The notes beneath the pieces are model-generated. The model ran no database searches. It saw nothing but the letters and a program-made list of their open reading frames with translations, and was not told the origin of the DNA. This document shows, piece by piece, positions 45,675 through 53,477 of a stretch of DNA of 64,000 nt (positions are counted from its first letter, which is position 1; every line of letters begins with the position of its first letter). This DNA is from Granulicella aggregans (GTDB lineage: Bacteria; Acidobacteriota; Terriglobia; Terriglobales; Acidobacteriaceae). The DNA lies in contig NZ_JAGSYE010000001.1 of the NCBI RefSeq assembly GCF_025685565.1, forward strand, positions 1,860,001 to 1,924,000, given 5' to 3'. The translations under genes were made by a program, and so were the position numbers.

Positions 45675-48023
45675 ATGAACCCAGCACTCAGCCAGATCGT
45701 CGGTACTTCCCCTATCCGTAAAGAGGGCCGCGCCAAGGTGGTTGGCGCGGCCCGCTATGTTGACGACATCACGATGCCGGGCATGTGGTACGGGGCGACC
45801 GTCCGCAGCACGATTGCGCGTGGACGGATTCTCTCGATTAGCTTTCCGCCAGGCATCCCATGGGATGAGTTCGTTATCGTCACGGCGGCGGACATTCCAG
45901 GCGAAAACTGCATCGTGCATCTGGCGAAAGATCACCTCTGTCTTGCCGATACCTTTGTCAATCATCCCGATGAGCCGATCCTTCTGTTAGCGCATTTCGA
46001 TAAGGCTGTGCTTCCGGCTGCGGTCGCTGCGGTAAAGGTCATTTACGAAGAGCTGCCGGGAGTCTTCACCATCGACGAGAGCGAGGCGCCGGGAGCTCCG
46101 GTTATCTGGAGTGCCGAGAACCATCCTCCGAACACCTTCAAGACTTATCTGATGAACGCGGGCGATGCGGGCGACCCGGCGGTGATGGAAGAGATCTTCC
46201 GCACGGCGGACTTTGTGGTCGAAGGCGAGTATCGGACCGGAGCGCAGGAGCAGCTTTACATCGAGAACAACGGCGTCATCGGGGAGTACTCAGAGACCGA
46301 TGGCGTTACCGTGACTGGGTCGATGCAGTGCCCGTTTTACGTCGTCCACGCGCTGGAGTTGGTCTTCAATCTGCCGGCGGAGAAGTGCCGCGTGATCCAG
46401 ACCGAGACGGGCGGAGCGTTTGGCGGCAAGGAGGACTTTCCTTCGGTTATCGGATCGCATGCGGCGCTGCTGGCGATGAAGTGCGGACATCCGGTGAAGA
46501 TCTGCTACGACCGTGGCGAGGACATGGCCGGGACGACGAAGAGGCATCCGAGCCGGACGCGGCATCGGACGGCGGTCTCGAAGGACGGCAAGCTGCTGGC
46601 GGGGGAGATCGACTTTGCGCTCGATGGCGGAGCGTACATGACGCTGTCGCCGGTGGTGCTTTCGCGCGGGACAATCCACGCTTCCGGGCCGTATCACTGG
46701 CCGCACCTGACTGTCCGGGCGAAGGCGATGGCGACGAACTTGCCGCCGCATGGAGCGTTTCGCGGCTTTGGAGCGCCGCAGAGCCTATTTGCGATCGAGC
46801 GGCATATGGACCAGATCGCGAAGGTCGTCGGCCTGACGCCGGAGGAGATTCGCCGCAGGAACTTCCTGGAGACGGGCGGACACACGGCGACGGGCCAGCA
46901 TCTCGCCGACAAGGTCGACATGCAGGGGCTGCTGACGCGGGCTCTTGCGGAGTCCAGCTATCACGAGAAGCGGGAGCGCTTCGACCGCGAGAATCCTACG
47001 TCGACGATCAAGCGCGGAATTGGGTTTGCGGCGTTCATGCACGGCGCTGGATTTACGGGATCGGGCGAGCGGCGGCTGAACTCGCTGGTGGAGATTGAAC
47101 TCACGCCGGAGGGGCAGCCGAGGATTCTGGTGTCGTCGACCGAGTTTGGGCAGGGGACGAATACGATCCTGTGCCAGGTCTGCGCGCAGACGCTGGGAAT
47201 TCCGTATGAGGATGTTCTGATCGCGCAGCCGGACACGCATCATGTGCCGAACTCGGGGCCGACCGTGGCGAGCCGCACAGCGATGATCGTGGGCAAGCTG
47301 GTGGAGCGGGCTTCGCAGTCCCTTTTTGCGTCCCTCAACCCGTATCTGATTACGTCGCAACCCTTGTCATCCTTCGCCGCAGGCGGAGGATCTGCTTTTC
47401 GACAGGCCGCCATCGCCTATCTCGCCGAGCATGGATCGTTGAAGGCGAGTGCGAGGTATGAGTCGCCCGGCGACATCTTCTGGGATGACGACAAGTATCG
47501 CGGCGAGGCGTATCCGACTTACGCCTGGGCGGTTTATGTCGCTGAAGTGGCCGTCGATATGACGACCTACTTCCCTAGCGTGACCCAGTTCCATGCGCTG
47601 CAAGAGGTGGGCAAGGTGCTGCATCCGATCCTCGCGGCGGGGCAGATTGAGGGCGGCGTGGCGCAGGGCATCGGATATGCGATCTACGAGAAGTGCGTCT
47701 GGCAGAAGGGCCACATGGCGAATAACCAGATGACTAACTACATCATGGCGACGAGTGCGGACATTCCGCCGATCTATGTCCACTTCGAGGAGACGCCGAC
47801 GATCCATGGAGCGTTTGGGGCTAAGGGGATTGGGGAGCTGCCGATGGATGGGCCGGCTCCGGCGATCCTGAATGCGATTGAGCATGCGACGGGAGTTTCG
47901 TTTACCGAGATTCCGTTGCTGCCGGAAGATATCTTTGAGCGGATGACGCGGACGCCTGCGGGTGGGACGGAAGAGCTTGAGCCTGCGATCGCGGGGCCTT
48001 ACTTCAGCGAGGTGGGGGCGTGA
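45675..48023 (+). CDS. Xanthine dehydrogenase family, molybdopterin-binding subunit
   Basis: 782 residues. The N-terminal hammerhead domain (SPIRKEGRAKVVGAARYVDD, GMWYGATVRSTIARG) is followed by molybdopterin-binding blocks: TETGGAFGGKEDFP, THGAFRGFGAPQ-like PPHGAFRGFGAPQS, SSTEFGQGTNT, and the final Glu region GAFGAKGIGELPMDGPAPAI with the catalytic Glu. Substrate may be xanthine, another purine or an aldehyde. Codons for residues about 562-575 (LSSFAAGGGSAF) come from a 38-bp dispersed repeat. The stop overlaps the next GTG start. First gene of the operon. Confidence 0.93.
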   Translation: MNPALSQIVGTSPIRKEGRAKVVGAARYVDDITMPGMWYGATVRSTIARGRILSISFPPGIPWDEFVIVTAADIPGENCIVHLAKDHLCLADTFVNHPDEPILLLAHFDKAVLPAAVAAVKVIYEELPGVFTIDESEAPGAPVIWSAENHPPNTFKTYLMNAGDAGDPAVMEEIFRTADFVVEGEYRTGAQEQLYIENNGVIGEYSETDGVTVTGSMQCPFYVVHALELVFNLPAEKCRVIQTETGGAFGGKEDFPSVIGSHAALLAMKCGHPVKICYDRGEDMAGTTKRHPSRTRHRTAVSKDGKLLAGEIDFALDGGAYMTLSPVVLSRGTIHASGPYHWPHLTVRAKAMATNLPPHGAFRGFGAPQSLFAIERHMDQIAKVVGLTPEEIRRRNFLETGGHTATGQHLADKVDMQGLLTRALAESSYHEKRERFDRENPTSTIKRGIGFAAFMHGAGFTGSGERRLNSLVEIELTPEGQPRILVSSTEFGQGTNTILCQVCAQTLGIPYEDVLIAQPDTHHVPNSGPTVASRTAMIVGKLVERASQSLFASLNPYLITSQPLSSFAAGGGSAFRQAAIAYLAEHGSLKASARYESPGDIFWDDDKYRGEAYPTYAWAVYVAEVAVDMTTYFPSVTQFHALQEVGKVLHPILAAGQIEGGVAQGIGYAIYEKCVWQKGHMANNQMTNYIMATSADIPPIYVHFEETPTIHGAFGAKGIGELPMDGPAPAILNAIEHATGVSFTEIPLLPEDIFERMTRTPAGGTEELEPAIAGPYFSEVGA
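47359..47396. repeat. Dispersed palindromic repeat, copy 2, inside a coding region
   Basis: Identical over 38 bases to 591-628. In frame it encodes PLSSFAAGGGSA within the molybdenum subunit, between two domains of the enzyme, and does not disrupt the reading frame. Confidence 0.8.
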
Positions 48024-48250
48024 GCGACCTTTATTTTTGGATTGCGATGGATGTCAACTTTCTTGCAGGCAGCATCTGGGCCTTTTGGGGCCCATCCAAA
48101 CGCCACATCGATAGACTGCAAGCTAGTCGCCCAGAGTGGACGTATCCCTTTTGCCGTCAGTTCTTCTACGTGATGCGAACCCTGTTCGCGGCCCTAGCCA
48201 TCGTCCTGACTTTCTATCTGGCTCTCCACGCGCGAGAGGTCGCGCAGTAA
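48020..48250 (+). CDS. Small membrane protein inside the xanthine dehydrogenase operon
   Basis: 76 residues, GTG start overlapping the upstream stop (GTGA). A hydrophobic segment at the start (YFWIAMDVNFLAGSIWAFWG) and a second at about 50-68 (TLFAALAIVLTFYLALHA) suggest two helices. Its TAA stop overlaps the ATG of the 2Fe-2S subunit (TAATG). No family recognised. Tight packing implies co-translation. Confidence 0.65.
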   Translation: MSDLYFWIAMDVNFLAGSIWAFWGPSKRHIDRLQASRPEWTYPFCRQFFYVMRTLFAALAIVLTFYLALHAREVAQ

Positions 48251-48714
48251 TGACCATTACCCTAACCATCAACGGCGAATCGAAGACCATCACAGCACCG
48301 CCGATGAAGCGTCTCCTCGACGTTCTCCGCGAGGATCTGCAACTGACCGGCACCAAGGAAGGATGCGGCGAGGGGGAGTGCGGATCGTGCTCGGTGTTGA
48401 TGAGCGGCGAGTTGGTGAATAGCTGCCTGGTGCCTGTGTTGCAGGCGGCTGGCGCGAGTGTCTGCACGATTGAAGGCGTGGCGGTTGAAGGACGGTTGAA
48501 TGCTGTGCAGCAGTGCTTCCTCGAGGAGGGTGGAGCGCAGTGCGGCATCTGCACTCCGGGGATGATCCTGGCGACGCACCATTTGCTGGATAAGTACCCG
48601 CAGCCTGCGATGGCGCAGATTCAGGAGGGCCTGGCGGGAAATTTGTGCCGATGCACTGGTTACAAACGCATCTTCAACGCGGTAGAATCCTGCGCAAAGA
48701 AGTCTCATGCGTAG
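48250..48714 (+). CDS. Xanthine dehydrogenase family, 2Fe-2S subunit
   Basis: 154 residues. It carries electrons from the molybdenum centre to FAD. The ferredoxin domain has CGEGECGSCSV with a further Cys in NSCLVPV; the second cluster domain has QCGICTPGMI and NLCRCTGYKRI. Length and order are standard for a CoxS-like subunit. It lies between the two small membrane proteins, not next to the other subunits. Confidence 0.95.
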   Translation: MTITLTINGESKTITAPPMKRLLDVLREDLQLTGTKEGCGEGECGSCSVLMSGELVNSCLVPVLQAAGASVCTIEGVAVEGRLNAVQQCFLEEGGAQCGICTPGMILATHHLLDKYPQPAMAQIQEGLAGNLCRCTGYKRIFNAVESCAKKSHA

Positions 48715-48726
48715 GAGGCATCTACG

Positions 48727-48924
48727 ATGCATATCAACTATCTCCGCGACATTCCCCTGGCTGTTGGTGCGCTGATCCTGCTGGTAGGCTTTTATCGAAA
48801 CGGGTTTGAGATCAAGGCGTGTTCTGATCCCGAGAGCCCGCAGTGGCTCTGTCGCCTGGTCTTCTTCTTTACCGGAACGGTGCTGGTTTGTTTTGGGGTG
48901 CTGGGGAATTACGCTCCTCACTAG
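48727..48924 (+). CDS. Second small membrane protein in the xanthine dehydrogenase operon
   Basis: 65 residues with an AGGAGG ribosome binding site 8 bases before the ATG. Two hydrophobic segments: PLAVGALILLVGFY and LVFFFTGTVLVCFGVLGN, separated by an acidic loop with two Cys (ACSDPESPQWLC). No family recognised. The two Cys flank the loop and could form a disulfide if it faces the periplasm. Confidence 0.65.
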   Translation: MHINYLRDIPLAVGALILLVGFYRNGFEIKACSDPESPQWLCRLVFFFTGTVLVCFGVLGNYAPH

Positions 48925-48976
48925 GTGCTGAAAAGAACGTGGCATGAGCGTCTTACGTCTCATCCATGCTCTACCA

Positions 48977-49005
48977 CCCCAGCGAACAAAGAACGTTCGC
49001 CGGGG
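48977..49005. repeat. Intergenic hairpin
   Basis: CCCCAGCGAAC and GTTCGCCGGGG pair with one mismatch around a 7-base loop. It lies in the 247-base gap (48925-49171) before the FAD subunit, just ahead of another repeat. Confidence 0.55.
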
Positions 49006-49049
49006 ACCCGGACGCCACATGGATGGGGCATCCGGGGTTTCATGTGGTT

Positions 49050-49110
49050 CTGAGAAGCAGGTCCTTCGACTGCCCCTTCGACAAGCTCAGGGTCCGCTCA
49101 GGATGACAGA
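49050..49110. repeat. REP-like element
   Basis: Contains CCTTCGACTGCCCCTTCGAC, then AAGCTCAGGGTCCGCTCAGG and ATGACAG. The CTTCGACAAGCTCAGG core is a widespread bacterial intergenic repeat sequence. Reading is open through it into the FAD subunit, but it is upstream of the likely start. Confidence 0.55.
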
Positions 49111-49171
49111 GTTTCGGAAGTGCGCTGACCGAGAGTGGGCGAGGGGGAGCGCGGGGTGGTACAAGGTATTC

Positions 49172-50041
49172 ATGCGATCGAATGTATTGCAGTATGACCT
49201 GATTGCGCCGGGCTCGCTTGCCGCGGTATTGAGCGCGATGGCAGGTTCGCCGGGAGAGTTCACGCCGATTGCGGGTGGCACGGAGTTGATGGTCGCCCTG
49301 GGTGCTGGGAGGTTGGGCGCAAAAAAGCTGGTCTCGCTGTGGGGTATACCGGAGCTTCGGTTCATTGAGGTCTCGGATGATACTGTGACGATTGGCGCGG
49401 GGACCACGTTTAGCGACCTGCGCAGGCATCCGGTGATTGCCGGTGATTTCACGCTTCTGGCGCAGGCGGCGAGTTGGACGGGTTCCATTGCGAACCAGAA
49501 TCGCGGGACACTGGGCGGCAACTGCGTGAACGCCTCGCCTGCCGCGGATTCGCCACCGGCGCTGCTGGTGTATGAGGCGGAGTTGAGGCTGGTCTCGGCG
49601 AGTGGCGAGCGGATACTGCCTTATGGAGAGTTCCATCTTGGATACAAGAAGACGGCGCTGCGGCCCGATGAGCTGCTGCACAGCATCCAGATGAAACGTA
49701 ACTTTGGCGGTTACGTTTCATATGCGCGCAAGGTGGGGACGCGGAACGCGCAGGCGATCTCGAAGGTGGCGATTGCGGCGCTGGCGCGGGTGACGGGTGG
49801 CGTGATCGAAGAGGTTCGGTTGGGAGCGGCGAGTCTTCGGGAGACTCCCGCGCGGCTGGCGGTGACAGAGGCTGCATTGACCGGCCGGAGCGTAGCTAAA
49901 GGCGATCTAGCGGAGACGATTGCGGCGGCGCGGACGGCATTGGCCGGAGAGTGCAAGCCGATCGATGACATTCGCAGCACGGCGAAGTATCGAGCGGCTG
50001 TGGCGGGGAACCTGGTCGAGGAGTTTCTGCGGGGGGTGTAG
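49172..50041 (+). CDS. Xanthine dehydrogenase family, FAD-binding subunit
   Basis: 289 residues from ATG 49172. The family starts near here: YDLIAPGSLAAVLSAM, then FAD-binding FTPIAGGTELMVAL, TIGAGTTFSDLRRHP, and ASWTGSIANQNRGTLGGNCVNASPAADSPPALL, then the C-terminal domain to AAVAGNLVEEFLRGV. Frame is open far upstream but this part is repeat DNA. It completes the three-subunit enzyme. Confidence 0.93.
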   Translation: MRSNVLQYDLIAPGSLAAVLSAMAGSPGEFTPIAGGTELMVALGAGRLGAKKLVSLWGIPELRFIEVSDDTVTIGAGTTFSDLRRHPVIAGDFTLLAQAASWTGSIANQNRGTLGGNCVNASPAADSPPALLVYEAELRLVSASGERILPYGEFHLGYKKTALRPDELLHSIQMKRNFGGYVSYARKVGTRNAQAISKVAIAALARVTGGVIEEVRLGAASLRETPARLAVTEAALTGRSVAKGDLAETIAAARTALAGECKPIDDIRSTAKYRAAVAGNLVEEFLRGV

Positions 50042-50050
50042 CGGTCGTGT

Positions 50051-50081
50051 ACATCGCGATGCAGCCGCGATGAATGGGGCA
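50051..50081. repeat. Family B-like hairpin, inverted and shorter
   Basis: On the minus strand it reads GTGCCCCATTCATCGCGG and continues GCTGCATCGCGATG, resembling the elements at 1857-1901 and 4337-4381. It lies between the convergent FAD subunit and mocA genes. Confidence 0.45.
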
Positions 50082-50111
50082 CAGGTTCTCGCTTAGCAAA
50101 GCTTGATGGGG

Positions 50112-50675
50112 TTATCGCTTTGCAGTGGAGTAGATCGTCTGTGCGCGTGCCAGGTCTTCTTCCGTGTCGATATCGAGGTCGCCGTTGGCAAGTTCCATTG
50201 CAGATACGTTCGAGATAAGTTGGCGGGCACCGATATCGCCGCGAAGCTCCAGCAGTTGCTCGAAAGTAGCCGCGGGAAAGTAGGCAGGAACACCTTTGCG
50301 TCCGGCATAGGACGAGGCCACGATGGCGGTTCTGTCTCCCACGATGGAACTCAGATGTTCTGGAGTCACTGCAGGCTGATCGCAGGCCAGGATGACCGCA
50401 CCCTCAGCTCCGTCCCCGCCTGCTGCGAGGACGCCGGTTCTTATCGACGCCGCCATACCTTCGGGAGCGTTCGGATTGAACAGCATCGTAGCGAAGGGCA
50501 GCGAAGACAGTTCCTGGCCGGGTGCGACTACAACGTAAACGGGATCGAGGCCGGCGAGCTTCGCGACGCGAACGGTGCGCTCGAGCAGGGTCTCCCCGCC
50601 GAGCAGGATGTTTTGCTTGGGCTGGCCGAGTCGTCGCGATGCCCCCGCGGCCAGAACGATGGCAGCGACCTTCAT
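50112..50675 (-). CDS. mocA: Molybdenum cofactor cytidylyl/guanylyltransferase
   Basis: 187 residues from ATG 50675. The nucleotidyltransferase signature AAIVLAAGASRRLGQPKQ and the later CDQPAV (metal Asp) are clear, plus the closing VSAMELANGDLDIDTEEDL. It attaches CMP or GMP to molybdopterin for insertion into the xanthine dehydrogenase. MocA (CMP) is the usual type beside xdhC, but guanylation cannot be excluded. Its start overlaps the xdhC stop by ATGA. Confidence 0.9.
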   Translation of the reverse strand: MKVAAIVLAAGASRRLGQPKQNILLGGETLLERTVRVAKLAGLDPVYVVVAPGQELSSLPFATMLFNPNAPEGMAASIRTGVLAAGGDGAEGAVILACDQPAVTPEHLSSIVGDRTAIVASSYAGRKGVPAYFPAATFEQLLELRGDIGARQLISNVSAMELANGDLDIDTEEDLARAQTIYSTAKR

Positions 50676-51823
50676 GAGAGCGATGCCGTATCGAGAAGGG
50701 CCTGGGAAGCGGTGCCGTCGAAGGCGCACTGCGCCTGGAGGTAGCGTGAGGCTCCGCCCTGTTGGATCTGGGCGGCGACATCCCCTGCCGAGAGCCGTCG
50801 CGAGTCCCCAAGTCGACCCATGCAACGGGCGTGAGCCTCTGCGAGAACAGCGAGCGCGATAGCCTCCGGACCGTCGCCGCCGAGGTCGAGACCGACCGGA
50901 GCAAAGATTCGCTCGCAGCAGGTGGCGAGCGGCAGGCCACACAGGAGAGCGGCCTCGCTAACGAGGAGACTGCTGCGATGGCGTGCTCCAAGCACGCCGA
51001 AGTAGCGTGGAGCGATCGGCAGCAGGGCGGCCAACCACTCGCGATCCTGCTCGTAGCTGTGGGTCATCAGGACGACGGCGTCGTTTGAGGTGACGTGCAG
51101 CGACTCGAGGTTGCTGGGCGAGGCCGCGAAGACACGGACGGCGGCGGGAAATCTCTCCGGGCGCGCAAGCTGGGCACGGCCGTCGACGACGATCACCGTC
51201 CATCCCAGGAGCGCCCCCATGTTGACGAGAGGTTTGGTATCGTCGCCCGCGCCAAAGACGATCAGCCGCTGCGGGGGAGTAAGCCGTTCGCGGAAGATGC
51301 CCAGGATCTCGGGCTGCCCGGCGTCAAGAGAGCGGGCGATTTCGTCCGGCGAAAAGCCGTCGCTTGCGAACAAAGTCTCTCCGCAGCCGGAGATGACGGC
51401 GCGTGCAAACTGCGCCTGGTCGGAGGGAAGGCGGGTGAGGATGGTGAAGGAGTCGCCTTGCAAGGTAGCTGCCAAGGTCCGGACCAGGGAGTCGAACTCG
51501 GGAGTGCCGGCGGGCTCGAAGAGCAGGTCGACGGTGCCGCCGCAGCCGAGGCCGTAGGGAACTTCTGCGGTGTCGTCAAAGAGTGTGGAGTAGCGCTCGA
51601 CTACTGGACCGCGACGGAGTTTCCAGAGGGCCTTGGTGACGACTTCGGCCTCGAGGCAACCGCCGCTGAGGGTGCCTGCGTAGGCTCCCGGAGTATTGGC
51701 TGAGAGCAGTAATCTTGCGCCGGGCTGACGGTAGGAAGAGCCCTCGACGCGAACGAGAGTGACCATGGGACCGGTCTCTCCCTGAGCTGCAAGGTCCACG
51801 ATTTGTCGTCGTTCCATCATCAT
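50672..51823 (-). CDS. xdhC: XdhC-family molybdenum cofactor insertion factor
   Basis: 383 residues. XdhC proteins bind molybdenum cofactor, help sulfurate it and deliver it to the Mo subunit. N-terminal VTLVRVEGSSYRQPGARLLL and YAGTLSGGCLEAEV are hallmark blocks; the C-terminal Rossmann domain shows RLIVFGAGDDTKPLVNMG, VVLMTHSYEQDREWLAALL and FAPVGLDLGGDGPEAIALAVLAE. First of the xdhC-mocA pair, convergent with the enzyme genes. Confidence 0.94.
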   Translation of the reverse strand: MMMERRQIVDLAAQGETGPMVTLVRVEGSSYRQPGARLLLSANTPGAYAGTLSGGCLEAEVVTKALWKLRRGPVVERYSTLFDDTAEVPYGLGCGGTVDLLFEPAGTPEFDSLVRTLAATLQGDSFTILTRLPSDQAQFARAVISGCGETLFASDGFSPDEIARSLDAGQPEILGIFRERLTPPQRLIVFGAGDDTKPLVNMGALLGWTVIVVDGRAQLARPERFPAAVRVFAASPSNLESLHVTSNDAVVLMTHSYEQDREWLAALLPIAPRYFGVLGARHRSSLLVSEAALLCGLPLATCCERIFAPVGLDLGGDGPEAIALAVLAEAHARCMGRLGDSRRLSAGDVAAQIQQGGASRYLQAQCAFDGTASQALLDTASLS

Positions 51824-52023
51824 TGGATGTCATGGCCTGCGCACAGGTGGCGCGGTGCTTCCAGTGATCTTATCCTGACAGATAGGATGCGGCTGCAGGT
51901 GGCGCGTGCCGGGACGAAATCTCTGGTAAACTAAGGTGTCGGTTGGCGAGGCCAGCAGGTAGATTCCGAGTCTTCCTGAGCAGTGCGGCGGCGCACCTTT
52001 CACCGGCAAATTCCATCCATAGT

Positions 52024-52100
<77 letters not shown>

Positions 52101-52327
52101 TTCAAAGAATCAACAAGTTACGCAAGTTGCGTCACTGCCTGGAATACGAAGGCAGGGGTCGACGTGTGCAAGCCCCGGCTTTGGCGCAGGTCATTTTTGG
52201 GCCTCTAGTTCAAACCAAGAATGAATGGCGCTGCCGTGATCAAAGGCCCGGATACCTACTTCACTTTGAAGCGTCTGCCCAAATCCGATTGAGCCTTGAG
52301 TGGGCACATGAAGTGACGCGTGGGAAG

Positions 52328-53329
52328 ATGATGAGAATGACGGCCTGTACCTCACAATTTTCGCGACCTCCGGCACTGCTATTCGGATCGAGGTGCCTCT
52401 GGTTGGTCATGGCGACAGCTCTCCTGTTTAGTCGATCCATGGAAGGACAAGCCCGGACTGAACAACCCTCGTGGAAGCCAATCGACACTCCGGCTCCAAT
52501 CGAAACTGCCCGGCGCCAGATCGGTGCGGGGGAGTTTCGCGACGCGGAGGCCGGCCTTCAAACTTATCTATCGACTCATGAAAGTTCGGCTGATGCCCAC
52601 GCGCTCCTGGGTTATGCGGAGATGCGGCTGAATCAGCCGAAGGCGTCCTTACAGGAGTTCACTCGGGCAGCGCAGCTAAGAACACCTACAGCCCAGGAAC
52701 TTCGCAGCGTTGGAGAGGACTACGCGCTGCTCGATGATTTCATCGACGCTGATCACTGGATGAGCCGGAGTCTTTCGCTCGATCCAAAGGATCCTGATAC
52801 CTGGTACAGCCTCGGGAGGATCCGGTATTCGCTGCAGCGCTTTCAGGATGCGGTTCAGTGCTTCGAGAAGACGCTGGAACTGGTGCCGCAGAGTGTTAAA
52901 GCGGCGAATAATCTCGGGCTGGCCTATGAGGGGCTCAACCGGATCGACGATGCGGTGCGTGAGTATCGCCGGGCGATCGCGTGGCAGGCAGACTCCGCTC
53001 ATCCTAGCGAGCAGCCGCTTCTGAACCTAGCGATCATCCTCATCCACCAGGACAAGGGTGGGGAGGCTCTTCCACTTTTGACACAGGCGGTCGCGATCGC
53101 TCCCGCAGATCCTCATATCCACGACCAGCTCGGTCATCTCTATTTGAATCGTGGTGCGCTGCCGGAGGCGCAAGCGCAGTTCGAAGAGGCCGTCTCGCTC
53201 GCTCCCCAGAACGGTGCCTATCACTTCCTTCTCGGGCAGGTATATCGGCGGAGAGGGATGTCCGCTGAGGCAAAAAAGCAATTCGACCTGGCGGCAGCGT
53301 CGGACGGGAATCACTCGTCACCGGAGTGA
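52328..53329 (+). CDS. Exported TPR protein
   Basis: 333 residues from ATG 52328 (ATGs at 52331 and 52337 also fit). A signal or anchor segment (LLFGSRCLWLVMATALLFS) precedes TPR units: ADAHALLGYAEMRLNQPKAS, DTWYSLGRIRYSLQRFQDAV, KAANNLGLAYEGLNRIDDAV, PHIHDQLGHLYLNRGALPEA. About six helical pairs. Probably a periplasmic scaffold. It lies just before the glycoside hydrolase gene and resembles the pair at 60-62 kb. Confidence 0.85.
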   Translation: MMRMTACTSQFSRPPALLFGSRCLWLVMATALLFSRSMEGQARTEQPSWKPIDTPAPIETARRQIGAGEFRDAEAGLQTYLSTHESSADAHALLGYAEMRLNQPKASLQEFTRAAQLRTPTAQELRSVGEDYALLDDFIDADHWMSRSLSLDPKDPDTWYSLGRIRYSLQRFQDAVQCFEKTLELVPQSVKAANNLGLAYEGLNRIDDAVREYRRAIAWQADSAHPSEQPLLNLAIILIHQDKGGEALPLLTQAVAIAPADPHIHDQLGHLYLNRGALPEAQAQFEEAVSLAPQNGAYHFLLGQVYRRRGMSAEAKKQFDLAAASDGNHSSPE

Positions 53330-53398
53330 GCTTGCCGCGACAATATCGATTTAGCACTTCGACCGAGATTTGCGCGAAGTTTTTCGGCGCGAAAAGAA

Positions 53399-53428
53399 TT
53401 GACAGCCGCGTGTGAAGTTGCGTAGAAA
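53399..53428 (+). promoter_or_regulatory. Promoter of the first GH43 gene
   Basis: TTGACA at 53399-53404, an 18-base spacer and TAGAAA at 53423-53428 (four of six consensus). The predicted transcript starts at about 53435, just ahead of an operator-like site at 53443-53454. Confidence 0.5.
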
Positions 53429-53442
53429 CGTAGCGCCTTAGA

Positions 53443-53454
53443 GTAAACGTTTCC
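53443..53454. promoter_or_regulatory. LacI-family-like operator upstream of GH43
   Basis: GTAAACGTTTCC, centred on ACGT, fits the AAACGTTT operator core of LacI/GalR regulators. It lies within the predicted leader, consistent with repression. A related perfect palindrome is at 55793-55806. Confidence 0.55.
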
Positions 53455-53477
53455 GCAACTTTCAAGGAGAAATTTCT

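Noticed and set aside
48944..49171. Upstream extension of the FAD subunit
   Set aside because: The frame is open, but the extension is encoded by hairpin and REP-like repeats and matches no family sequence; the start at 49172 is better.
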